Below, in pieces: positions 49,020 to 58,589 of a stretch of 64,000 nucleotides of DNA. The position numbers were made by a program, and so were the translations under genes. The DNA is from Atopsyche davidsoni (taxonomy: Eukaryota; Arthropoda; Insecta; Trichoptera; Hydrobiosidae), in contig JAILWY010000002.1 in NCBI GenBank assembly GCA_022113835.1, positions 9,464,501 to 9,528,500 on the forward strand. Reading direction: 5' to 3'. The notes under the pieces were generated by a model, which saw nothing but the letters and a program-made list of their open reading frames with translations, did no database searches and was not told the DNA's origin. Numbering within the stretch: the first letter of the stretch is position 1; each line of letters begins with the position of its first letter.

Positions 49020-51205
49020 TCATCTAACAATACGCAAATTTGTTTCTTGAACTGATGTAACGTAATCTGAGAGTAATGATTTAATTAATGTAATGATCTA
49101 ACGAGATGCAAGATTTTTATCAAGACTTTTATAGCCGATGATCAAAATCGTAAAACAGAACAAAGATGAGAGAATAATCTTTATACTTTAATGCTTTTAG
49201 ACTGAACGAAGAACCACAATGCTCCGGCAAATTCATATTATGTTTGAATAACTTTATTTATATTTTGCATGCCTTTTTATTTTAATGGCATTTCGTATTC
49301 ATTTCAAAATATTATACGCATGTATCCTGCGTACGAAACATCTGCATCCTGTCTTAATATAAATATTTTCATACTTTTCGGCGAAACCCTGAATTTTGCA
49401 TATCAAACTTTGGACAATGCAAGATGGAATTTTAAATTTTGGGATTTATAGTATGACATTAACTTGACGACATATTTACAGTAAGACATTTGAAATACAT
49501 TACAGCAGAAAAAATATAAACGGATTTTTTTAAATGGTTTCTAGTTGTTTTTTTGTTGGTATTGCGATAACTGTTATTATGGATGCACTGTTGATAATTT
49601 GTATGATTATTAATGAAATTAGTGATATTGTGAATATATTTAAATAAAACTGCATGGCGAACACAGTGTTATATCGTAAAATCGCATTCCTTCAGCATTT
49701 ATTGTTCTTTTGCCAAATGAGCATTCGTTCTCCCGACATAACAAACTCGCCGCACAAGCATACATATTGCCGAAACATGGTCAATTTTCTTAACTGCTTA
49801 TTGCATATTCCAATGCGTCTGGGGTCAGGCCGCGAGGTTTACGGCGCCCCCGAGCGCGCGGGGGCGGGGGCGGGGGCGGGGGCGGGGGCAGGGGCGGGGG
49901 CGGGGGCGGGGGGCGGAGGCCGCGAGGGAAGGTCCGCGGCAATCATTACGCCACTCTGCGGGTGGCGCTCATACTAATTATTGCTCGAGGAGCCTCTGCC
50001 CAGCGCCACATCGTCGAGATTTATCATTCACCATACTCTGCCATACCGCTATAACAACAATACACATTTAATCTAAACATCAAAAAAAATCTACTTTTCA
50101 AACAAAAAATGTTAATTGTGTTACAACTAGACGCAATATTTTTTTAAGATACACATAACCTTGAAAAAAATATTTTATTTAAACTCTATGCTCATTTATA
50201 CAACATGGCCAATATTGTAATAACTGTTAATCTTTGAGTAAATTGTTATTTCACATATGTTATGACCACTTTGTAATTCAAAGGCACCACATTAATCCGG
50301 CAGGGTACCCAGTATATTATTCTTAATATAATTTACGAATATATTTTTAATGAAGGCGATTGAATATAAGCCTTGTTTCGTTTTGTATGGCGTGAATATT
50401 TATGATATGAGAAAATAACTCTACGCTGTGTACGGCGCGCAATTAGCCTTCTAGCTGGCCATTTCTGACTGGAAATTTAGTTTTTGTAAGTTATGGAGTT
50501 CATTAACTCTGTTGTTTTGAATTATTTTATTCATTTTGTTTTAAATCTTAAATACGTGGGAGTGCCCAGCAGTTATTGAATAATACTTTTTACATCACTT
50601 GCCTCCTACTGTAGACAAGTTGTTTTTGTTTCGAGTTGATTAACATTAAATATAAAATATTTCCATCCCGTGAGATCATTTACTAAATCAGGCCTAGTAA
50701 AAATAAATTTTCACAGCGTTTTTGTTAATTTTTTGAATAAAATATGCATGTAAGCAGATCGACGCACAGCACAGACGTCGATACACAGCTTACTCGTAAT
50801 TTTTTAATGGTTTATTTTAGGATACCCAAGATAATTAAAATGTGTTGTCTTTGATATTTAGAACAAGTTTTGAAGCCACAAAAATAACAATTTATTGAAA
50901 ATGCAGACTTTGTTTGCTTTTGTGCGAGCATGGTACAAGTTGGCACCCCCCGCGTCTGACTCTGCCAACGATCGTGCGGAGCGAGATGCCAAAATTTAAG
51001 AATCTTGCTTTATTTTTTAAGAATTAAAACACCCAGATAGATGGAAATCACTAAGAACAAAGCCCTCTGCTGTGAAAAACACAGTACGCATTCCAAAAAA
51101 ATATTGGCACTCACTTAAAATACGCTTAGTTAATATGAATTATTAGTATACATGCATCATATCAACAATTGAAAATTTTTAAAGCAGCCATAAGCTACGA
51201 CTCAA
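49020..51205. other. A+T-rich stretch with one G+C-rich repeat island and a nested hairpin
   Basis: No gene is visible. A small island at about 49820-50030 carries a GGGGGC repeat (49857-49912) that keeps a + frame open as Ala-Gly repeats. A two-part stem lies at 50750-50793: GTAAGC with GCTTAC outside, ATCGACG with CGTCGAT inside, loop of 11 bases. It is listed in the findings as a possible small structured RNA or element end. Confidence 0.5.
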
Positions 51206-51212
51206 AGTATAC

Positions 51213-51589
51213 TCTGTGACTTAAAATTTTTATTAAATATTATGCGTATATGTTTTAAAAGGTTCGGGAAGCCAGAGCTTCGGGGTTGTACGGGCATGTG
51301 CGATTCTGTGACTTAACTTTTTATTGAATATTATGCGTATATATGTGTTTTAAAAGGTTTGGGAAGCCAGGGCCTCGGGCTTGTACAGGCATATGCGATT
51401 CTGTGACTTAATTTATTGTTAAGTATAATGCGTATATGTGTGTCTTAAAAGGTTCGGGAAGCCAGGGCTTCGGGCTTGTACAGGCATGTGCGTTTCAGTG
51501 ACTTAAATTTTTATTGAATATTGGGGGTATATATGTGTTTCAGAAGGTTCGGGAAGCCAGGGCTTCGGGCTTGTACGGGCATGTGCGTG
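51213..51589 (+). repeat. Four-copy tandem repeat of 92-95 bp
   Basis: Units begin at 51213, 51305, 51400 and 51495. Each has an A+T-rich half (GTGACTTAA, then TATTATGCGTATAT) and a G+C-rich half (GGTTCGGGAAGCCAGGGCTT and so on). The G+C-rich half contains two short dyads: GAAGCC/GGCTTC, and a near-palindrome around CTTGTACAGG. Unit similarity is high. There are no variable spacers and no open frame running through. It could be a young minisatellite or the internal array of a larger element; neighbouring DNA at 51600 is a G+C island. Confidence 0.9.
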
Positions 51590-51599
51590 TGGTATTTTG

Positions 51600-52256
51600 A
51601 AATATGATTGAATATTTTTGTTATCACAACCGCCGAGTGGTCCTAGCGGAGACGACGCCGGCGGAGGTCACGCTCCCCGGCTGGGCTGGCCGCGGGGCGC
51701 CCACGCCGGCCGGGGCCAATGGCGGCGCGGGTCACTAATGATGGCCCGCTCCATCCGCCATGCTGCCCGGAGAGCCGCCGCGGACTCCATCTTGGACGAT
51801 GCCCCCGCGTCCGCGTCCGGGCGACGGCCGTGGCGTGCAGTCCGTGCGTGCATTGCGTGACTTTTGATTTAATAGATGTGCAGCATTAATCCTTTTGACG
51901 TCAAAATATAAGCACGCTCTCGAATCATTGTACTCGATTTTGATTGTTTTACACGGTGTTTTCGAGTCTTGGTTTTGTTTTTAATAAATGTACTGAAGAA
52001 TCTTATAATTGTTATTTATAACACTCCGCGTTTGATTACTCTGACTACCGGCGTTTTACAATAAAAATGGGCCTTTAATATCGGATACGTAACATACCAC
52101 ATACAGCCGAAAATCTCTCTTATTCCAATGCTTTGAGTCATTCTATAAAGCCACGGTTATTTTACACTGTGACCACTCATAGAATCATGCGAGGTGTTGA
52201 AAGGCTATGGCGTAATTATAAAACAGTTTATCAAACCTAATTTTGCAATTTTTTCT
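51600..52256. other. G+C island followed by A+T-rich DNA
   Basis: Positions 51630-51855 are CG-rich with frames open on both strands (80 codons plus, 61 codons minus) and no recognised domain. The frames end at the island edge. The remainder is A+T-rich without recognised features. Confidence 0.5.
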
Positions 52257-52258
52257 GT

Positions 52259-52320
52259 TTAACACTAGATTGCCCAAGGTTTAGCAGTCAAAATGACTGC
52301 TTTTGGGCAATATATTTATA

Positions 52321-52388
<68 letters not shown>

Positions 52389-52553
52389 TATATATATATA
52401 TATACCGGAAAGAAAGGATGGGGAGGTTACTACAATTATTAATAAACGCATTTATATGTTGTACAAAAAGACACAAAATTCTATGAAATTGTATCATTAT
52501 ATACATAATTGTTTTTCTAATTGAAATTAAAGTGTTCTAAAATCTAGTGTTAA
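52259..52553. mobile_element. piggyBac-like MITE with TTAA target duplication
   Basis: TTAACACTAGATT at 52259-52271 is exactly matched in inverted orientation by AATCTAGTGTTAA at 52541-52553. The outermost TTAA on each side is the target duplication typical of the piggyBac superfamily, which leaves 9-bp CACTAGATT terminal repeats. Immediately inside the left end is a subterminal hairpin (52269-52311: ATTGCCCAA with TTGGGCAAT, enclosing GCAGTCA with TGACTGC). There is no transposase, so the element is non-autonomous at about 295 bp. Its centre is a 76-bp palindrome of AC/AT/GT repeats, listed separately. The superfamily is inferred from the TTAA and the inverted ends alone. Confidence 0.8.
52317..52392. 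repeat. 76-bp perfect palindrome built on an (AT)n microsatellite
   Basis: Twenty-six AT units (52329-52380) are flanked by ACACACAC on the left and GTGTGTGT on the right, then TATA on both sides. The whole is self-complementary about its midpoint, with 38-bp arms. Such a sequence could extrude as a cruciform and is prone to length change. It sits inside the TTAA-flanked MITE, so it may be an expanded internal palindrome of that family. The open frames here are repeat products. Confidence 0.92.
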
Positions 52554-52559
52554 TACAGT

Positions 52560-53050
52560 GTATATTTAGATGTCTTCCGCTCGGGGAGTTAAATTATAAA
52601 AAAAACTAGCAATATATTTTCAAGTTCAATCAATCAAAGTTATCTGTTATAAATCCAATCATATAGGATTACGACAAAAAATATAAACGTGAAATCGTTA
52701 TCTTCGCTTTCTTATCGTGACCTCACCCAACCCGGCGCAGCAGACAATGCGCTTCATCCGCGACGGAATGCCTCAAGTCCCCGATGATATCTCCCGGCAC
52801 CGGACCTCTGCGGCTGACGATCTCCGGAGTGTGAGAAAACCACGGCGGGGCCCCCCGCGGGGCGCCGGGGTCACGCGTGATTTATGTTCCCGGGGAGAGC
52901 AGGTGACAACGGCCCTAATGACGGATGCGGCCCTGCAGCTCGCCAGGGCCGCCGGCGCTCCGGAGACTATTGTTTACGATTAGACGAACAGCATTTATAG
53001 TTTTAGTAATAATTTTTATTGATCCAAATTAAAAATAGTATTAACTTCAA
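52560..53050. other. G+C island with A+T-rich flanks
   Basis: Positions about 52720-52980 are CG-rich with an 88-codon + frame (52717-52983) that has no recognised domain. Flanks are A+T-rich. Confidence 0.5.
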
Positions 53051-53063
53051 TATGCACCTTACA

Positions 53064-53208
53064 TGTTGTTGAGGGACAAGGCATTTGAATGGCGTTTAGT
53101 CATGCATCTGATGATGACCTGGTGTATAAGGTCGAAACTAGTTATGCAAAATAATTTTAATAAACTCACAGTGAAGATATAAATAAAAAGTTATTGTTTA
53201 TCATTATA
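53064..53208 (+). mobile_element. Short retroposon carrying an intact hammerhead motif, with 12-bp target duplication
   Basis: The direct repeat ATGCACCTTACA lies at 53052-53063 and 53209-53220 and encloses 145 bp. A target duplication of this size fits target-primed reverse transcription. The insert contains a complete type I hammerhead-like motif (53103-53148). It then has an A+T-rich tail with AATAATTTTAATAAACTC and ends in ATTATA. No coding region or polymerase III box was seen, so it looks like the 3' end of a 5'-truncated Penelope-like element, or a short non-autonomous derivative. The element type is inferred; the duplication is read directly. Confidence 0.75.
53103..53148 (+). ncRNA. 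Type I hammerhead-ribozyme-like motif with consensus core
   Basis: Stem I pairs TGCAT (53103-53107) with ATGCA (53144-53148). The core CTGATGA is at 53108-53114. After one extra T (53115) stem II pairs GACCT (53116-53120) with AGGTC (53129-53133) around an 8-nt loop. GAAA is at 53134-53137. The short stem III is AC/GT around TA, with the H17 position T53143 and predicted cleavage between 53143 and 53144. All invariant core bases are present. Short stem III hammerheads of this form are known in Penelope-like elements, where they may act as dimers. The extra base at position 10.1 is the one departure and could reduce activity. Confidence 0.65.
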
Positions 53209-53259
53209 ATGCACCTTACACATTAACATTTACAATTTTTACTAATAAATTAATTTTGT

Positions 53260-53757
53260 TAATATAATTAGGCACATTAGTTCACACATAGAAGATGATT
53301 AAAGAAACGAACGACATTCATTAATCGAGAGTTTTTAACAATCATACTCTACATATAAACCAATGTGCCCAGGCCAATCAATATTTAGTGATTTGTTCTT
53401 AATCAAAGTAACAAGTGAAACGTTTTTAATCCAATCTGGATATTATTTTTAGCCAAGACGCGCACCATCATATATGTATGTTTATTTTTGGATTGAACGT
53501 CAATCAAATGCGTATTTATTATCTATTACAGGTTTATATTATTTACTAATATAATTAGATTAATGGATGTGGTTCGTTAGTAAAATGGTCTGGGGATGTG
53601 GGTTCAAATCCCACACAAATCACGATGATATTTTTCTAAGAATTTCTTTAATCATCTTCTATGTGTGAACTAATGTGCCAAATTATATTAGTCAATAATA
53701 TAAATCTGTAATAGGTAATAAATACGCATTTGATTGACGTTCAATCCAAAAATAGAC
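53260..53757. repeat. Interleaved inverted repeats around a tRNA-like core
   Basis: Block A (53260-53307) is inverted at 53643-53690, and block B (53484-53556) at about 53682-53754. Both matches are nearly perfect. On the right the two blocks are contiguous in the order A' then B', so read in reverse they form B-A. On the left they occur as A, then 176 bp, then B. The right side therefore matches the junction of a tandem or circularised unit rather than a simple mirror image. A tRNA-like sequence (53569-53623) lies between B and A'. Confidence 0.8.
53569..53623 (+). other. tRNA-like sequence lacking the anticodon arm
   Basis: GTGGTT (53569-53574) can pair with AATCAC (53618-53623) as an acceptor stem with one G-T wobble. 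The T arm TGTGGGTTCAAATCCCACA pairs perfectly and contains the exact B box GGTTCAAATCC. A D-loop-like TTAGTAAAATGGT precedes it. Only a few bases stand where the anticodon arm should be, and the whole is about 55 bases. It is a tRNA-derived relic or a SINE head, not a functional standard tRNA. Confidence 0.55.
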
Positions 53758-53759
53758 AA

Positions 53760-55079
53760 AAATTAATTTTGCGTAATATAAATACTAATTTTTCTCAACT
53801 CATTAGTTTTGGACGATAGTGTTATAATTATCGGATAAGATTCAAATAATGTATGCATGCAATTGTTTAGTATCGATTATATCTGGTTTTATTCTGTTAT
53901 AAACATATTTAACAATTGTGTTTACAAGTATTATAAATATTGTCTAATAATATTTATAACGTAATAAATATAAACAGCTTTAATTGGGATAGTGAAAACT
54001 TTTGTTATCTCACATACTTTATATTTGAATCCCTAACAGTCGGTGTAAATTATTATGTGACTTGTTGTAAATATATTTTTACATTGACACAGTGTCAGTG
54101 CTTACCGAGCCTACAGTGCATAATGAAATATTTTACTGCTTTTACATCTTTATGTATATTAAATAAATAAAATAAGGCTATAGTTATTTTAATGCATTAC
54201 AAAATAGAGAAAATTTATGATTTTAAAACAAAATGTTTTAAAATATTTATAATGAATATTTTACATTCATTTTTAACTAGGCACTTTTAATTATTTTTAT
54301 TTTTTTATGATCTGATTTATTTCCTCTACTTTTTCCATATAAGCAATGCTTGCAAAAGGATTAATAATTTTATGCTTAAAATGACAAAAAAATGGTAAAA
54401 ACCTATGTTCAAAATAACATATGACTCCATCATCGTGAGTAAACGATACTCAACTGTTTTGAAAAAATATATGTTTGTTAACAAAAAGACAAATGCACAG
54501 ATATAATAAATAAGACATAGCATTAATTTATGAACTACCACCGGCACGTAGCCGGAGTTGCGCATATAAATTTGCCCACCCGCCCGGCTGCATGCTGATC
54601 TTAAATTCAGAGAAATTTATTTATAATATGATAATTGCTTTCACGTAGTTAAATTCGGCGATAAACGAATTTGCTTTCAAGATGCGTACACTCGGGCAGA
54701 TGGGAAAGAGCGCCTCCGGCCCGGCTGACCGCGGGCCTGCCTAACCTCGTAAATTATCACGAAAAAATATCCTGCGTTGATTCACCACATTGGCGGATAT
54801 TGTGAAATATGTAACGATGCCGTGCTGTGCATGCTTGGACCCAGTGGCGGCTAAATATTTATTTGGTTTCAATTTTTGTAATACATAATATAAACCCTCG
54901 CTTGCTCGCACACCGAACGCGACTGGCTAAGACAGTAGTTTACATATTGAACACGTTTTTGTAAATGGAAATATTAATTGTATCATATGTGTTAGTTGTG
55001 AATATGTGCGTTTTCTCCCCGGAGAAAAGTATGCGTATTTTCTCAAATAAATCATCGATGATTATTATTCCGGTTTGTA
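53760..55079. other. A+T-rich stretch with a small G+C island
   Basis: No gene was recognised. A G+C-richer patch lies at about 54540-54870 with TAATTTATTTATAATATG-type words between CG-rich blocks. Frames of 76-79 codons in the A+T-rich part have no recognised domain. Confidence 0.5.
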
Positions 55080-57490
55080 TTCGTGAGGCCGCGACGCTCC
55101 CCGCGCACTGACAAATGCCTTCTTTACGAGTGAGGAGCCTGTTCCTCGCCAGTCTTATATTTTATTGATCCAACAAGACAGTGTCGCCGGGCCGCGTAGG
55201 CCGCTACACGCCGCGCCTCCGATAGCGACTACACGGAACGACAATCATAATAAGTACGGTACACCTCCTCGCAGATATGCGCCCCGAGCCCGTAATGAGG
55301 CGAGAGTGCATAAATATGTTCCGGATTAATACCGGGAGATAGGCTGCGTCCCGCACGCGTCCCTAACCTCGCCCGAAGACGGATAGTTCCGATGCGTCCC
55401 GATACTCCGGGTCGTTACGAACAGGTGGGGCGGACGTGAGAGCATATTTCAGAGAGTGCGTATCGTTTGTTGACTGTATCGCCTGCGACAAGAGACCCGA
55501 GACGTTCATTAATCATCGCCGTTAATGAAATAACGCTCCGCGCGCGTATCTGGCTTCTAGAATCTCCTCGGCATTCCCGCTCTGCGGATTCAGCGGCCTT
55601 CTCCGCTGCGTTTTATTTCTCATCGGTAAAAGCGGGTAGCGTCCATATTATCCGTTTATAGGTGAACACCGTCACGTAACGAGTTCGCCAATAATTAAAG
55701 CGCCACTATCGACTCACCCTAATTAAGATAAGGGAGTATCGGTATCGGCGGATTCTTCGTGCCTTATCGGAGGGCCGTAAAGTTCCGAATCTGCCATCGC
55801 GCGGCCCGGTCGGCCGCAGAGAGACTTTTAAGGCCTTGTTTCGCGTTAACTGTGCGGCCATTTTATGATTTTATCTTTCATAAACGTCATCGTTAATATT
55901 GAACGCTCTGTTTGTACTCGGAGGAGTCGGTCGGGATGCATCTAGATACACTCACCCGCAACGCTCCGCGCCGGGCCTCCCCCATACGAAAACTCATAAT
56001 ACTGCCTTGATTGTAATTATTTCACAATCGTAATGTTGTCAATATGTTTGAGCGCATAGTAGTCACTCTCACTCTCAGTAGAAGTGGGCTCATGGTAGCG
56101 AGTCATCGTTTCGAATAATATCCCACAGTGCATTGTGCAAGCGTACACAGATATTTAGTAGAGATATAATCTCGCAATATGAAGACACAGCTTCATACAT
56201 AAATTAATACTCCCCATTATATCGCCAGTCAAAATTATAGCGGCGCTAATTTAGTTTCGTTCACCGGCAGAACTGCCCGCCATTGTCCGCTGCCGGTTTA
56301 CGGCGGAGCGTTTTACAGGTGCCACTTCCTCATAATTATGCGGCTGATATTTTTATAGTCACGCTTTGCATACTGCAAGCTGGAAACTGGTTCCCTCGTC
56401 CGCCATCTCAGTCAGTTTGCACTCTCACGCCAGATCGCCGATAAGGCGCCGGAGAGCCGCACGGGAAGTGTCGCCGGAGGGCCGCGTCCCTTGACCGCAC
56501 TCGACGCATCTCTCCGAGACGACGATGCAGGCGAATTCGCGAACGGAAGCCCATCATCATCCGGAGACCGCAGATCGGTGCCTCCGCGCTGCCTTTGCAC
56601 TCCGAGGGGCAGCCTGTAATTACTCCGAGGAGGAGAAGATCCCGGGCCCGTCTAGTCTCATTGTGCGTGAGTTAAGAGCTCGGAGCGCGATGGATAGAGA
56701 CTTTTATGTCTGATTAATTACGTAGCGTTTAATTGTTAATCCGTTCTGGCAGACTCCACTCTGAGATAATTTATTGTGTATTTAAGGCGCGCAGGAATAC
56801 CGGTTTCGCGAGACGCGTCGGAAAATATCGCCACCGTCGAGCGCTCTGCGCGTACGATTAATCATTATCAGTGAGTAATTATGACTTAATTTTTATGTAC
56901 GGACGAGCATTGATCGAATTTGCATAATTGCAAAGTGGCGGCCGGGAAGAAGAAAGGCCGGCCGGCTTTATGGCTGTCTGAGAAACGCCAAACGGTGGTA
57001 ATTAACGCGAGAACAATCATAATCACACCTTCGGCGGGAGGTCCCGTCTTGAGAATGTTGCGTTTTTACTGTCGAACAGTGCGATGCTCCTCGCGATCCT
57101 TGCCTGCTCGGCCCTAGTCCTGCGTGACGGGCGAGGTATCAGGGCAGCCAGCAGGGAGAGGAGCGATCGTAAATTTCATTAGTGAATTAGAGCAGACCGT
57201 TAAAACTAAAAACAGACAGGTTACACGTGTTGCGGCCGGCCATTAGGATGGAATTTTTTAATTATAACATGGCGGCCGGCGTCCCCGCGCGTCCGTAATG
57301 ACTTATCAGGAGCGCATACCCGCGAGGAGGTGGCGTGACCGCGCCGATAAGGGCGGATGATTAGGCCGCATTCACGGCTGAAAGTGACTATCCGAAATGC
57401 GGCCGGAATGTGTGAGGAAAGTGCCCACATTGTCCGACTTTTAATTAATAAAATCAATATGCCACCGCCTCCGCAGTTCCCCATTCACAC
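55080..57490. other. Long G+C-rich island cluster, candidate regulatory DNA
   Basis: About 2.4 kb alternates CG-rich blocks with words such as TAATTAAAGC, TTTATGATTTTAT, GTTAATGAAATAA and AATTTATTGTG. Only short frames occur, on both strands, with no domain. In composition it is the partner of the 5.7-9.3 kb island. Clusters of TTTATGR and TAATTA words suit homeodomain-type binding, but such words are common and nothing here proves function. Confidence 0.45.
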
Positions 57491-58470
57491 GCTTGTAAAG
57501 TAAACACTCTGACTTTAAAACACCTCTTCAGATTTTACACCCTCATAACACCACACCAAAAACGTAAAACTCAATAAATATTATTTTTATTCAAGTGTCA
57601 CAGATATGAAACTAAAAAAAACAATAACTTTACTTTTGAATATTTTAATTAACGCAATCCTCCCCTATATTATATTCACGTGCAAGCAATACCGCCCATT
57701 CAAGAGAACACGTTTAAGCGTTCCCTTAATTGGGAAAAATAACTACAACAACAAAAAAAACAAACATCGAGGGAAAAAAAACCTATCGTAATATTTTAAT
57801 TCAGATTTTAATAAGAATGATGGGAAAGGCTCGGCTGATATTGAAATGTCAAATGAACAAAATACTTAGATCATTTTAATGTATGATAACACGCGAAATG
57901 CCGTTAGGTGTCTCCAGGCGGCGGGGCGCGGGGCGGGGCGGCACGCGAGGGTTGACGCCCTTATTCAGTGCTTCTCAAACCTCGCCCGGACCCCACAGCT
58001 GTCTCGGAACAATCCATCGAACAATATTCCTTGTTGTTCAAAACATACTACATAGTAGACCTAAATTGATATGATCTCATCTATCCAATATCCACGATAT
58101 TTACAGCAGCCTACACACGTTGCAGCACAGCTGACATATTGCCGTAGGTTAATTTACCCTTCAATTGTATTACAAAGTCAAGCAATAAAATCAAATATAT
58201 TTTACTGTTTTACTTTTTATGCGCACAGTTGCAACATAAATTTAGCAAAGAATCGAAAAAAATAACTTAAATAATATTTCAATAAATTATCAATAAATAA
58301 TATACTAATGTTTGAATTACTTTTATATTATTTTTACGTCATTAAATTCATTGAAAGTCATTTTGCTAAACTCCAGAATAAATTAAATTGTATAAATTGC
58401 AAAGATGCTTGTATGTGTTCTCTTATTTATTAGATGCCTAAATAGTTTGTATATTTTTAATTATGTATTG
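57491..58470. other. A+T-rich stretch before the microexon
   Basis: A+T-rich except for about 57895-58015. That patch contains a GGGGCGCGGGGCGGGGCGG run and then a solitary hAT-type terminus. No gene was recognised apart from the microexon signals that follow. Confidence 0.55.
57966..58000 (+). mobile_element. Solitary hAT-type terminus
   Basis: CAGTGCTTCTCAAA followed shortly by GGACCCCA matches the right terminus of the element at 3857-4403 in order and spacing. No second end was found nearby, so this is a truncated relic of the same or a related family. Confidence 0.6.
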
Positions 58471-58473
58471 TCA

Positions 58474-58586
58474 TACTAACAAATTATTTTTTTTGTTACA
58501 GATGCCATGGGTAAGTTTCCTCAATACTTCCATCGGGACACGAGTCTTCTGGGACTCCTATATATTAAATGACACTTCCGGTAAGC
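58474..58586 (+). other. Candidate 9-nt microexon, or 79-nt exon, with strong splice signals
   Basis: TACTAAC (58474-58480), the optimal branch-point word, precedes a T-rich tract and TTACAG ending at 58501. ATGCCATGG (58502-58510) follows and is bounded by GTAAGT (58511-58516), a consensus donor. This makes a 9-nt exon coding Met-Pro-Trp if in phase 0. A second donor, TCCG|GTAAGC, at 58581 would give a 79-nt exon (58502-58580). Its first frame has no stop, so the two donors could be alternatives. It is on the same strand as the recursive-splice candidates at 6062 and 38846. No homologous protein was recognised. Very short exons are often missed by gene finders; RNA reads would decide. Confidence 0.55.
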
Positions 58587-58589
58587 TTC

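Noticed and set aside
49654..49977. 107-codon + frame with an Ala-Gly run
   Set aside because: The run is the GGGGGC microsatellite at 49857-49912 read in frame.
53569..53623. A functional tRNA gene
   Set aside because: The T arm and acceptor are good but the anticodon arm is absent.
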